A stretch of DNA of 51,533 bases, from contig JAQUTL010000019.1 of the NCBI GenBank assembly GCA_028709805.1, forward strand, positions 1 through 51,533, read 5' to 3'. Every line of letters starts with the position of its first letter. Position 1 is the first letter of the stretch. This DNA is from Victivallaceae bacterium. Its GTDB lineage: Bacteria; Verrucomicrobiota; Lentisphaeria; Victivallales; Victivallaceae. Made by a program: the position numbers and the translations under genes. Below, in pieces: positions 25,466 through 34,508 of the stretch. The notes below the pieces were generated by a model, which searched no databases, was not told where the DNA came from, and saw nothing but the letters and a program-made list of their open reading frames with translations.

Positions 25466-25873
25466 ATGAGTGTACGCCGCCGCCGCTCCCAGCTGAAGGG
25501 AATCGATGAGATCAACATGACGCCGTTGATCGACCTCACCTTTCTGCTGTTGATCGTGTTCATGATCACCATGCCGCTCATGGAATACAGCACCGACGTT
25601 TCAGCGCCGGCCATGAATTCCGCCGAGATAACCGAGCAGGACAACGTAAAATACATCAACCTCAAGCCGGATGGCGTGTTCGTCATCGACAAGCAGGAGA
25701 TGAACGAAAGTCAGGCCCGGGACACGCTGTCCAGAATGTATTTTGAAAATCCGGACTATAAAGTGTTCGTCCGGGCCGACGAACAGTGCTCGTGGGGCGA
25801 CACCGTGGCCGTTGTCCGCATGGCCCGGGACGCCGGATTCGCCAAAGCCAGTTTTGTAACCACCGCGGAATGA
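25466..25873 (+). CDS. exbD: ExbD/TolR-family motor subunit
   Basis: 135 residues. The start is basic and cytoplasmic (VRRRRSQLKG). It is followed by INMTPLIDLTFLLLIVFMIT, a single membrane helix with the proton-handling Asp (D23), and then a periplasmic domain of about 90 residues. It pairs with ExbB to form the proton-driven stator complex. It sits 16 bases after exbB and 16 bases before the first tonB-like gene. Length and motif are typical. Confidence 0.9.
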   Translation: MSVRRRRSQLKGIDEINMTPLIDLTFLLLIVFMITMPLMEYSTDVSAPAMNSAEITEQDNVKYINLKPDGVFVIDKQEMNESQARDTLSRMYFENPDYKVFVRADEQCSWGDTVAVVRMARDAGFAKASFVTTAE

Positions 25874-25889
25874 TGAAAGACGTTCAGCA

Positions 25890-26765
25890 ATGAGTTTTTA
25901 CACCCCGGCGGCAAAGATCGACACGCTTCCTCCGCTGGTCTCGCAGAAGACCAGAAAGCGGATATGGGAGAGCGTGCTCGCCGCCCATTTGCTGCTGATC
26001 GGCCTGCCGCTGCTGGTGATGAGCATCGCAAAATGGTTTTCCGACCAACCGGAAAACCTGATGGTGATCGAGATCGTCAACGACCTGCCGCCAAATCCGG
26101 CGCCGTTCAATCCGTCCGCCGCGCCGATGCCGCCGACCTTGGCCGAAATGCCGCTTCAGCCCTCGGTGCTGGACACCGCGCCGGAACCGGAGCCGGAGCC
26201 GCTGCCCGATCCCAAGCCGGAGCCGGAGCCGCAACCGCCGCCGCCGGCGCCGTCGGTAGTTCCGGCGCCGGTAAAGAAGCCGGTAAAAGACAAGCCGCAA
26301 AACAAGTCCACACAGGACAAGACCAAGGACAAGCAGAAAAACAAGACAGACGCTAAGCCCTCCTCGAAAACCGCAACGAGCGGACCGAAAAAGAATTTCA
26401 CCGCAGTCAATCCGGCCACGCTCGGAGGTCCGCGCGGGTCAAAGGATCACGACCCGTCCAGACCGGTCGGCGGCTCGGCGGACGGTGACGCGATGTTCAA
26501 ATCGCGGCTGGCTCAGCTGGTGGAATTCCGCTGGAATGAATTCAAGCCTAACGAGACGCAGCTCGGCGGCCTCCGCCCGTTTGCGATTATCGAACTTGAC
26601 ATCGCGGCCGACGGCCGGATACTCGATGCAAAACTGCGCACCCCCACCGGCGTCACCGCCATGGACAACGCCGCCAGACTGCTCTGCACCCAGTTGAAGA
26701 GCGAAAAAACTTTTCCGCCGAAACGGGACATCCGGGGATTTTCCGTAAAACTGAAATGGGATTGA
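25890..26765 (+). CDS. TonB/TolA-like energy transducer 1
   Basis: 291 residues. There is one membrane anchor (about 27-46) after a cytoplasmic lead. A Pro/Glu-rich region (about 80-125, PEPEPEPLPDPKPEPEP) and a Lys-rich stretch (about 125-165) would span the periplasm. The C-terminal domain (about 195-291) has the TonB pattern: an AQLVEFRWNEF helix, AIIELDIAADGRILDAKL strands and a last strand FSVKLKW. It would carry energy from ExbBD to an outer-membrane receptor. A second, different transducer follows, so the operon may serve two receptors. TolA-like function cannot be excluded. Confidence 0.82.
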   Translation: MSFYTPAAKIDTLPPLVSQKTRKRIWESVLAAHLLLIGLPLLVMSIAKWFSDQPENLMVIEIVNDLPPNPAPFNPSAAPMPPTLAEMPLQPSVLDTAPEPEPEPLPDPKPEPEPQPPPPAPSVVPAPVKKPVKDKPQNKSTQDKTKDKQKNKTDAKPSSKTATSGPKKNFTAVNPATLGGPRGSKDHDPSRPVGGSADGDAMFKSRLAQLVEFRWNEFKPNETQLGGLRPFAIIELDIAADGRILDAKLRTPTGVTAMDNAARLLCTQLKSEKTFPPKRDIRGFSVKLKWD

Positions 26766-26789
26766 AACTTAAAAAAAGGATGTGTAAAT

Positions 26790-27764
26790 ATGATTCCGGA
26801 CCCCAGACAGCAACCTTATACTCTGCCGAAAAATGACAACGGCGTAAGCCGCCGGCGCGCCTTTTTCTTTGTGATCGCTCTGGCGATTCTGCTCACTTCG
26901 ATACCGATCGTGTTTATGGTGCTCCGCGGCTGGCTGGCTCCGGAAACATCGAACGAAGATTCCACCATCGTGGTCGACATGGAGACACCGGCACCTGAAG
27001 AAGCCGAATACGGATACGCCGGAGCCGAGGCGGTCGCCGCCGGCTCCGCCGAAACCGGAGCGGCGGTGGCCGCAACCGCGAATGACGCTCCGCAAAAAAC
27101 GCCGGAGGCCACTCAACCGGAACCGGGTGCGCCGCAGTCCGAAACTCCGGGCAACGTCGCAATTCCGGAACAGAACGCCGCCACCGGCCCGGCCGTTGTC
27201 GCCGCCACCGAGCAGAACGCTCCGGCGGCGCCTTTGGACGGCTTCACCGCCGGGGCCTCCGCCACGCCGCCGCCAGCTCCGCCGATCGCCGCCACCGTGC
27301 AGGAGAACGATGTCGCGCAAAATACAGTGAAGGACAACGCCCCGAAAGCGGCGACGGAACAGAAGACAGCACAGCCTGCCGGCAAAACAGCCGCCGCGAA
27401 ATCTACCGTCAAGCGCGAATTCAAGCCGCTGAGCAAAGATGAACTGGCAAAACTCAAGGCCGCCAACTCCGCGGCGCAGTCCACGCCGCAGCAGCGGAGC
27501 GCCTACAACAAAAAACTTTACAGCTTTGTCCGAAGCAACTGGAGCGCTCCGGCGGTATCGGCGGTGGGCGGCCGGAAACTGCGCGCGGTGATCGAAGTCG
27601 AAGTCTCAGCGGACGGCACCGTGGCATCCGCAAGAATGAAGACACCCAGCTATGTCCGGGCAATGGACGATTCGGTCAACAACCTGATCGGTAAACTGAA
27701 GCGGCGCAAAGCGCCGGCTCCGGGATTCGCCACCGGAAAGATAACCATTGAGCTGAAAAATTGA
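26790..27764 (+). CDS. TonB/TolA-like energy transducer 2
   Basis: 324 residues. A membrane anchor (about 24-46) is followed by an Ala/Pro/Glu-rich spacer of roughly 170 residues (about 50-225), richer in Ala and poorer in Pro than that of transducer 1. The C-terminal domain (about 235-324) starts with YNKKLYSFVRSNW, then AVIEVEVSADGTVASARM, and ends KITIELKN. AAAAGGA lies about 12 bases before the ATG. The final TGA shares one base with the start of the M16 peptidase gene (TGATG), so the two are translationally coupled. That coupling suggests this transducer and the peptidase act on the same imported substrate. Confidence 0.82.
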   Translation: MIPDPRQQPYTLPKNDNGVSRRRAFFFVIALAILLTSIPIVFMVLRGWLAPETSNEDSTIVVDMETPAPEEAEYGYAGAEAVAAGSAETGAAVAATANDAPQKTPEATQPEPGAPQSETPGNVAIPEQNAATGPAVVAATEQNAPAAPLDGFTAGASATPPPAPPIAATVQENDVAQNTVKDNAPKAATEQKTAQPAGKTAAAKSTVKREFKPLSKDELAKLKAANSAAQSTPQQRSAYNKKLYSFVRSNWSAPAVSAVGGRKLRAVIEVEVSADGTVASARMKTPSYVRAMDDSVNNLIGKLKRRKAPAPGFATGKITIELKN

Positions 27765-30640
27765 TGAAACATATTACAACGGTATTACTAATGACGGCGA
27801 CATTCAGTCTGACGGCGGCGACGGGAATAATGACGCAACCGCTGGCGGACGACCCGTTCAAAGTGTCGGGTTACCGGCTCGACAACGGCGCCACCGTCTG
27901 TTTTTCGCCGGACATGTCAACCAATGACGTGTTCGTCGCCGTGATGTTCCGCACCGGCGCGATGGACGATCCGGCGGATAAGACCGGCCTCGCCCACTAT
28001 CTTGAACACCTGCTGTTCAAGGGGTCGGAAAAACTCGGAACCGCGGATTACGCCGCAGAAAAACCACTGCTCGACCGCATCGGACAACTCTACCGCGAAC
28101 GCGAAAAGACAACCGACGCCGCCGAACGCGACCGCCTTTACCGTGAAATCGACGCGGTTTCGGCCGAAGCCGCCGGCTTCGCCGTGCCCAACGATTACGC
28201 CGCCGTCATGATGCGGCTCGGCGTGTCCGGCACCAATGCGTTCACCGGCTACCACCTCACCTGCTATATCGACAACGTTCCGGCGGCGGCGCTGCCCGCC
28301 TACTTCACCGTTGCCGCCGACCGTTTCGCCCATCCGGTGTTCCGCGGCTTCCACACCGAGCTTGAAACCGTCTACGAAGAACGCAACATGTCGCTGGACA
28401 ATCCGTCACGGGTGTACGAGGAATTTCTGCTGGCCGCGCTTGCCGGCGGCCATCCGCTGGGGCGTCCGGTGGCCGGGACCCCGGAGGATTTGCGCAACCC
28501 GTCGCCCGACCGGGTGATGGAGTTCTACCGGAAATACTACACTACCGGAAATATGACCGTGATCCTCGCCGGAGCGGTTCAGCCGGAAAAGGTTCTTCCA
28601 ATGCTTGAGGAAACCATCGGGAAGCTGCCGGCGGCCCCCCGCGTGGCGGTGAAATATCCGCCGCTGCCGGCGTTTGAACGGCCGGAAACCCGCCGGATTA
28701 CACTGCCGCTGCCGGCCAAAATCGACAGGATATGGCGCCTGCCCAACCTGACCGACCGGGAAAAGGACACCGCCGCGCTTCTGGCGGTAGCTCTCGGCAA
28801 CGACACAATCGGGGTGCTTGCCCGCGATTATGTGATGCCCGGCCGCCTCGCCGCCGCCTCGGTGGATTTCGAGGAGATGCCGGACGACATCAACATCTTC
28901 AGCTGCTCACTGACTCCAGCCGCCGGAGAAAGCCCGGAAGCCGCCGGCCGTCTGCTGGACGAGTCGCTTGAAGCCGTCCGCGACGGAAATTTTCCGGACT
29001 GGCTGCCGGAAGCCGCCGCAAATCAGACGCGATTGTCATTGCTCCGGTCCGCCGAAATGCCCTCGTCCGCCGCCTTGAGCGTAGCGTTCAATCTGGCCAA
29101 CGGGGAGCAGTGGGAGACCGCAATCGGGCGGCTGGCCGCAATCAAAACCATCACCGCCGCGGAAATCGCCGCGTTCGCAAAAAAATATTTGACGGAGAAC
29201 AATCTCACCGTCATTCTGGACTCCGGCTCCCGCGCTCCGGCGGAAAAATTCACATCTCCCGCCATGACCGCACTGCAATATCCGGATGGCGCGGAAAGCA
29301 AACTTAACCGCGAAATCGCGGCCATGAACATCAAGGACGAAGAAGTGCCGCCGCCTGACCTTGACCGCGATGCGCCGACAACCTTCATCGAACCGGTTCC
29401 GGGCCGCAAAATCCCCGTTCGCACGGTGAAAAACCCGCGGACGGACGACTATTTCACCGTGGAAATCGTTTTTCAGAACAATTATCTGACCGACCGGCTT
29501 CTGCCGTTCGCCGCCGCGTGTTTTGACCTTTCCGGCTCCGGCGACCGCTCCGGTGACGATATGGCGCTTGAACTTTACCGGCTCGGCGGCAATGTCACCC
29601 TCACGTCCGACCGCCGCACCGTATTGACGGTCTCCGGGCTTTCCGAGAACTTCGACCGCATCATCGAGCTGGCGATCTCCAAGCTCGCCGCGCCGTCGAT
29701 AACCGCCGAAACCATCGCCCGCGAAGCGAACCTTACCGCCGAAATCCGCCGAAACGCCATGGAAAACCCGCGCGATGTATTCGACGCACTGGTCAATTAT
29801 GCGCTGTTCGACCGCCGCTCACCGGATATTGACAAAACGCCGTCAGATGAACTCGCCGCCGTATCCACGGAACGGGTTCAAACCGCGCTTTCCTCGCTCT
29901 GGCGCTCTCCGTTCCGCGTTTATCTCCACGGAAACACTCCGGCGGAGCGGCTTGAAAAACTGTTCCCGAAAGTTGACGAAACATCCGGCGCCGCGCCGGA
30001 GCTTCGCTATTCGCCGCCAACCGGCCGCCGGGTGTGGCTCTGCCGCGTTCCCGGTGTAAAACAGACCCATCTGGGCTTCCTAAGACGCGGACCGGTGTTC
30101 GACCCGGCCACGTTCGGCAGTCGCGCATGGCTTCAGGAGTACTACGGCGGCAGCATGAATTCGGTGGTGTTTCGTGAACTGCGCGAGAAAAAATCACTCG
30201 GATACAATCCGTTTGCCGTTCTGCGCACACCGTCTCCGCCGCTAACCGAGCAGCTTTTCATGCTGAAAATATCGACTCAGAGCGACAAAACCGCCGACGC
30301 GCTGGATGCCATCGACAATCTGGGCTTCCCCGTCGACCCAGAACGCATGCGCGAAAGCCGCGAAAGCATGCTCCGGAGCATGAGAACCGAACGGTTCGCC
30401 GGCAGCAAACTGATAAATCTGGCGGAGACTTATGACGAAATGGCGCTGCCTCATGACTATCGCGCCCAAAGCATCGCCCTTGTCGAAAACGCTTCAGCGG
30501 ACGACATCGGCCGCTATTTTGAACGATATTGCACGCCGTTTGAAGAGATCGTGGCGGTCGGCGCCGACTTGAACCAGGAGCTGTTCGCCAAATTCGGACC
30601 GGTAACTGAACTCGCCCCGGAACAGATAATGGCGCGTTAA
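27764..30640 (+). CDS. Exported M16-family zinc peptidase, two-unit form
   Basis: 958 residues. The ATG at 27764 is used; a TTG one codon earlier is in frame but unnecessary. A signal peptide of about 19 residues places it in the periplasm. The first M16 unit holds the inverted zinc motif HYLEH (H78, E81, H82) with the distal Glu in VYEERNMS (E205 or E206). The second unit (about 500-958) lacks the zinc motif, as in other double-unit enzymes such as pitrilysin. It keeps the RELREKKSLGYNPFAVL segment typical of the substrate-clamping half. These clamshell enzymes degrade peptides or small proteins. Being coupled to tonB suggests it processes material brought in through a TonB-dependent receptor. 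Confidence 0.9.
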   Translation: MKHITTVLLMTATFSLTAATGIMTQPLADDPFKVSGYRLDNGATVCFSPDMSTNDVFVAVMFRTGAMDDPADKTGLAHYLEHLLFKGSEKLGTADYAAEKPLLDRIGQLYREREKTTDAAERDRLYREIDAVSAEAAGFAVPNDYAAVMMRLGVSGTNAFTGYHLTCYIDNVPAAALPAYFTVAADRFAHPVFRGFHTELETVYEERNMSLDNPSRVYEEFLLAALAGGHPLGRPVAGTPEDLRNPSPDRVMEFYRKYYTTGNMTVILAGAVQPEKVLPMLEETIGKLPAAPRVAVKYPPLPAFERPETRRITLPLPAKIDRIWRLPNLTDREKDTAALLAVALGNDTIGVLARDYVMPGRLAAASVDFEEMPDDINIFSCSLTPAAGESPEAAGRLLDESLEAVRDGNFPDWLPEAAANQTRLSLLRSAEMPSSAALSVAFNLANGEQWETAIGRLAAIKTITAAEIAAFAKKYLTENNLTVILDSGSRAPAEKFTSPAMTALQYPDGAESKLNREIAAMNIKDEEVPPPDLDRDAPTTFIEPVPGRKIPVRTVKNPRTDDYFTVEIVFQNNYLTDRLLPFAAACFDLSGSGDRSGDDMALELYRLGGNVTLTSDRRTVLTVSGLSENFDRIIELAISKLAAPSITAETIAREANLTAEIRRNAMENPRDVFDALVNYALFDRRSPDIDKTPSDELAAVSTERVQTALSSLWRSPFRVYLHGNTPAERLEKLFPKVDETSGAAPELRYSPPTGRRVWLCRVPGVKQTHLGFLRRGPVFDPATFGSRAWLQEYYGGSMNSVVFRELREKKSLGYNPFAVLRTPSPPLTEQLFMLKISTQSDKTADALDAIDNLGFPVDPERMRESRESMLRSMRTERFAGSKLINLAETYDEMALPHDYRAQSIALVENASADDIGRYFERYCTPFEEIVAVGADLNQELFAKFGPVTELAPEQIMAR

Positions 30641-30693
30641 AACCATATATTGCATAGAAGATGATGGCTTGAACCGGGATTCCTAAGCTCCGA

Positions 30694-30885
30694 GTGTGCT
30701 GCCGCGCAGTAAAGCGCGCAGTGGATGCACTAAATAATCGACCGCGAAAATGTTTGAATTTTGAAACGCCGGAAGAATGTTTTTATCGAGAATTTGAAGA
30801 AAATGAAAAATTGCGCTTGAATATTCAATTTAAGAATCCAATTCTCTATTATTACAATATTAATTTATGCAGCAACGCGCATTAA
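30694..30885 (+). pseudogene. IS30-family transposase C-terminal remnant
   Basis: A 63-codon open frame from a GTG. Its segment ALNNRPRKCLNFETPEECF matches the conserved C-terminal end of IS30-type transposases, where LNNRPRK is followed by a TPxEVF-like motif. The catalytic DDE core is absent, no terminal inverted repeats were found, and base composition is more AT-rich than the neighbours. It is a dead fragment left by an old insertion between the M16 gene and the polysaccharide cluster. Confidence 0.7.
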
Positions 30886-30969
30886 GCTTTATCGTGGCGG
30901 CCGGGAGTTGAAGAAAAAGATGGCGTAACGCCGCGACCGCTCCGGCCTGATCGGACGGTTCCGGCGTTT

Positions 30970-30999
30970 CCGGAGCGTTTTTAATAAAAAACGTTCCGG
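30970..30999. terminator. Hairpin terminator between converging operons
   Basis: CCGGAGCGTTTTT (30970-30982) and AAAAACGTTCCGG (30987-30999) form a 13-bp stem with one mismatch or wobble and a 4-base loop. The A/T runs lie inside the stem, so it could work on both strands. It lies 33 bases after the end of the minus-strand glycosidase gene. The rest of 30641-31031 holds only the transposase remnant. Confidence 0.55.
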
Positions 31000-31031
31000 C
31001 GACGCGGAGACAATGCGGGAAATTCGGTGTT

Positions 31032-33170
31032 TCAGCGCACGTTGTCCAGCCATCGGAGTTCACCGAAGAACTCCGGCGCGTGGAACTTGTCGCCGCCCGG
31101 ATTCCATGACTGTACCAACCCTGATTTATTGTTTACCCGATGGAAGTTTGCCCTCCAGACAACGCCCGGACTTGGCGCCTGATAAAACGGCTCCATCGGT
31201 TTGAAGGCGGAGTACGGCACGAAAACTTCGGCACGCCAGCCGGTGGCGGTTTCTGCGGTTTTGACGGTCCATTCCGGATTGTAGAACAACGGGGAGGAAA
31301 CGCCGTTTTCGTCATAGCGGTTGGCGGACGAGTCGAACACCAGATGGGCGTAGCCGTATGACGGCGGTTCGGAGTTCAGCCACACCGCCTTGCTGGAGGT
31401 CGGCTGAATGAACATTTCCACGCAGTCGGGCGAAAGATAGACGTTTTCGTCGTGTTCAAGTTCTGCCGGTTCGGGGATGTCCTGGTTGGGAACGTTGAAG
31501 ACGATATGAAGTCCATCGGTTCCGGCGGAGATTTCGGCGGTGGTCGGCGCGGGATCGGCGGAGGCGTCTTTCCGGTCGCTCAAAACGATCCGGCCGGGAA
31601 TGGATTCGTTGACGGTCGCGGAGGGGAGCGGGTTGTCGATAAAGCTCCGGAACAGCTGCGCGCGGGGTTCGAGCTGGGCCAGCGGCAGCGGTTTGCCGTC
31701 GCGGTCTTTAAGCTGTTTGGCCGCCGTGAACGCCGCCTCAAAGCCGCTGAGCGCGGCGGAAAAGCCGGCGCGGTCGGTGGTGCTCATCATGGCTTCGGCG
31801 GACTGAAATGACCGTTGCAGTGTCTGCATCGGCGCGGCGGCCGCCGGTCCGAACTGATTTTCGCCGGCGCGGCGGTAGGATTCGTCGGCGCGATAGGCGG
31901 CCGGGTTCCAGAGATAATCGTTGGCAGTCAGGTAGTAGAGCCGCTCAAGCGGACGCAGGTACCACGACCCCCAGAGCAGCGTCCGGCCTTCGTCCTCTTC
32001 GGCCATGCCGGGGAACCGGCTGCCGGACCAGACCGGAAGCGGCGCGGCGATGCCGTTCGAGTTGTCGAAGATAAAAGTCTTCTGGCCTTTTACGAGCAGT
32101 TTGTGCAGCGCCGCCTGCTGTTCGGCGGTAACGTCAGGGCTGAAAACATTGATACCGGTCCAGACCAGCTGGGTTTCAACCGGAGCTTCAATGCTCCACT
32201 GGCGGCAGTATTCGGCGCCGTCTTCAAGGTCAACGCCGTGATTTTCGAACGCGTAGGGAGCCACCACCATTGAGAGCGCAAGACCGGGAAAATCCTTGTG
32301 CAGCGCCTCATACACCCGGCGGGTGACATAGCCGTGGCCGCGACCGGCGTTGGGGCCGAATTTGGCTTTCTCCTGTTCGGTGACGTAGGTGAAAAGCATT
32401 TCTTCCTGCGGGGTCAGGTCGTCAACCGCCAGCATGATGGCGGTGGCGCCGCTTTCCGCCAGCGTTCTGGCCCGGTCGATGATAAGTTGAATGTCATTTT
32501 CGTCGGCAAAGTTCATTTTCCGCAGCGGCGGCCGGGGCGAGAGATGCATCTGAAACATCACGTCAACGAAGCCGATCTGCGTGGCCCGCTTCACCGCATC
32601 CAGCATTCCGGTCTGTTTCTGCATCCATTCGCCGCTCTGCCAGTTGCCCTCGGTGCGGATGCAGATGCCGGAGAGTTTGTTTTCCGGCAGTTCGAGCAGA
32701 CGTTCAAAGGTGATGCTTTCTGGAACGTCGGAAACATAGCGTTCGGTCCACTCCGGATAGTCGGTAATAACGGCGGCGGTCACGGCTTTATCGCCGCCGG
32801 TCGTTTTTGTCAGCTGGTTCAAAGTGGCGGCGGCGTAAAAGAATCCGCGGCGGTCGGCGGCGGCGATGCGGAACGCCGCGTTGCCGTCGGCGGAGATTTC
32901 CGGTGTGAGCCGGTAGCCGTTTTTCGGCAAAGCCGCGTCGAATTCAAGATACACCGGCACGCCGCCGACGCCGTTTACAAAACCGGCTATGCGTGAAAGC
33001 GCTTCTTGGAACTCAGCGTTTCCGGCGAGGTTTGAAACTCCGCACACCAGCTGGATTTTCGGTACTTTCAGGTCGCTTCCCAAGCTTTTGTATTCACGCG
33101 GCTGGGGCAGGAGCGCGGCCTGCGCGGAAAGCGCGGCGGCGCAGCAGAGTGTCGCCAGTATTGATTTCAT
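31032..33170 (-). CDS. Secreted GH84/GH20-like beta-N-acetylhexosaminidase with CBM9-like tail
   Basis: 712 residues. A signal peptide (about 1-18, AQA cleavage) precedes a GH20b-like N-terminal domain (about 20-135) ending in GFFYAAATLNQL and ITDYPEW. The barrel part (about 145-470) has IMLAVDDLTPQ with D250-D251, the position of the paired catalytic Asp in GH84; the usual GFYG motif of GH84 is not obvious, so the exact family is uncertain. Residues about 535-712 look like a CBM9/DOMON-type beta-sandwich (SPDCVEMFIQP, GWRAEVFVPYSAF). AAGGAG precedes the ATG, which overlaps the WecG-like gene by ATGA. It is thus the last gene of the polysaccharide operon and may trim or depolymerise an amino-sugar polymer. 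Confidence 0.68.
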   Translation of the reverse strand: MKSILATLCCAAALSAQAALLPQPREYKSLGSDLKVPKIQLVCGVSNLAGNAEFQEALSRIAGFVNGVGGVPVYLEFDAALPKNGYRLTPEISADGNAAFRIAAADRRGFFYAAATLNQLTKTTGGDKAVTAAVITDYPEWTERYVSDVPESITFERLLELPENKLSGICIRTEGNWQSGEWMQKQTGMLDAVKRATQIGFVDVMFQMHLSPRPPLRKMNFADENDIQLIIDRARTLAESGATAIMLAVDDLTPQEEMLFTYVTEQEKAKFGPNAGRGHGYVTRRVYEALHKDFPGLALSMVVAPYAFENHGVDLEDGAEYCRQWSIEAPVETQLVWTGINVFSPDVTAEQQAALHKLLVKGQKTFIFDNSNGIAAPLPVWSGSRFPGMAEEDEGRTLLWGSWYLRPLERLYYLTANDYLWNPAAYRADESYRRAGENQFGPAAAAPMQTLQRSFQSAEAMMSTTDRAGFSAALSGFEAAFTAAKQLKDRDGKPLPLAQLEPRAQLFRSFIDNPLPSATVNESIPGRIVLSDRKDASADPAPTTAEISAGTDGLHIVFNVPNQDIPEPAELEHDENVYLSPDCVEMFIQPTSSKAVWLNSEPPSYGYAHLVFDSSANRYDENGVSSPLFYNPEWTVKTAETATGWRAEVFVPYSAFKPMEPFYQAPSPGVVWRANFHRVNNKSGLVQSWNPGGDKFHAPEFFGELRWLDNVR

Positions 33171-33952
33171 TGATGTCTCCTTAACAATTTATATTTTACG
33201 AAATATCCGATCAGCAGTCCGGCGGACGATGCCACGCATTTAAGATTTCGTTTGAAAGTCGCCCGTCCGCCGGAACACATCCGGAACAGCCATTCCATGC
33301 CGATTTGCCGTATCCAGTCCGGCGCCCACGGACGATTCCCGGAGTGGAAATCAAACGCGGCGCCCACACCCATCATCAGCGGCGCGGCTATTTTATTCAA
33401 ATGGGCGTCCATCCAGTATTCCTGTTTGGGGCCGCCGAGCCCAACCCAGACAATGTCGGGCTTAACATCGTTTATCATCTTTATTTCAGCAGCGTCCTCG
33501 TCCGGCGCGATTTCGATCTTGCCGTCTGAGACGCGGCGGAAAGGCGGCGAGAAAACTCCGGCCACTTCGAGTCCGGGATAGAGTTCGCGCAGTTTTCCGG
33601 CCAGTTTTTCAGCGGTTCCCGGTGCGCCGCCGTAGAAATAGTGCCGCCAATTAAACCGGCGGCCAAAGTCGCAGGCCTTCAGAATAAAAGTCGGCCCCGG
33701 CATGCGTTCGATGGTCTTGCCATAACGAAGTTTGACCGCCTTCACCACTGCGGTTCCGTCCGGAAAGATGTATCCGGCGCGGCCGAGCGTTTTTTCCAGA
33801 CCGTTGATCGAGCGCAGCGAGTAGAGCAGATTCGCCTCCAGAAACACCGAAAAAGAGTGTTTCTCCACCGCAATATCCGTTTTCAGCGCTTCAAGCGCTT
33901 CTTCATAGTTTGAGCCGCAGACCGGGACTCCGAGTACTTCAAATCGCTCCAT
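33167..33952 (-). CDS. WecG/TagA/CpsF-family glycosyltransferase
   Basis: 261 residues, the usual family size. Signatures are the [12 protein letters not shown] start, [41 protein letters not shown] and [16 protein letters not shown], followed by [11 protein letters not shown]. These GT26 enzymes add an N-acetylmannosamine(-uronate) or related sugar to a lipid-linked acceptor at the inner face of the membrane. It overlaps the acyltransferase gene by 14 bases and the glycosidase gene by 4. It is a probable early step in building the repeating unit. Confidence 0.93.
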   Translation of the reverse strand: MERFEVLGVPVCGSNYEEALEALKTDIAVEKHSFSVFLEANLLYSLRSINGLEKTLGRAGYIFPDGTAVVKAVKLRYGKTIERMPGPTFILKACDFGRRFNWRHYFYGGAPGTAEKLAGKLRELYPGLEVAGVFSPPFRRVSDGKIEIAPDEDAAEIKMINDVKPDIVWVGLGGPKQEYWMDAHLNKIAAPLMMGVGAAFDFHSGNRPWAPDWIRQIGMEWLFRMCSGGRATFKRNLKCVASSAGLLIGYFVKYKLLRRHQ

Positions 33953-34508
33953 TGCGGATATGCTCCAGATGCTTTTGCGCGTCTTCGGGCGAAAAGCGCA
34001 TTTTCAGTATTTTCGCCGGATTGCCGACGACGATCGCGCACGGCGGCACATCGGCGGTCACCACGCTTCCGGCGGCGACGATCGCGCCGTCTCCGATGAC
34101 CACGCCGGACAGGACGATCGCGCCGTGGCCGATCCATACATCGCTGCCGACCACGGTTTTAAGCGCGTCTCCCCGCCCGGAGTTCCAGATCGCCCGTCCC
34201 GAAAGATCGCACCGATGGTCGTCGCGCCCCACGAAGGCCGCATTGCGGGCGATCAGAACATAGTTGCCGAACTCCGCGTCGCATTCGACCACGCAGTTGC
34301 GGCCGAACTGAACGTGATGACCGAGGGTGATGTCGCGGTGCGGAGACCACATTGCCGTACTCCACGGCACCCGGATCATTGCGCCGTGGCGCACGCCGCG
34401 CGCTTTTAATGTAAAAAAGAGAAAACTTCGGACACTGTTGGCGGCGGCGCGCAATGCCAGCATAAAACTTGAGCGGCCGGGACGGGTGTTGCGGCGGTCG
34501 GCGGTCAT
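33939..34508 (-). CDS. Left-handed beta-helix acyltransferase (WbbJ-like)
   Basis: 189 residues. Hexapeptide repeats from about 75 to 170 ([38 protein letters not shown]) form the left-handed beta-helix. [10 protein letters not shown] supplies the catalytic His region, and [11 protein letters not shown] is the typical end of sugar O-acetyltransferases. A short basic and hydrophobic N-terminus may associate with the membrane. It probably acetylates the polysaccharide repeat unit. It is ATGA-coupled to the upstream GT4 gene. Confidence 0.88.
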   Translation of the reverse strand: MTADRRNTRPGRSSFMLALRAAANSVRSFLFFTLKARGVRHGAMIRVPWSTAMWSPHRDITLGHHVQFGRNCVVECDAEFGNYVLIARNAAFVGRDDHRCDLSGRAIWNSGRGDALKTVVGSDVWIGHGAIVLSGVVIGDGAIVAAGSVVTADVPPCAIVVGNPAKILKMRFSPEDAQKHLEHIRNGAI

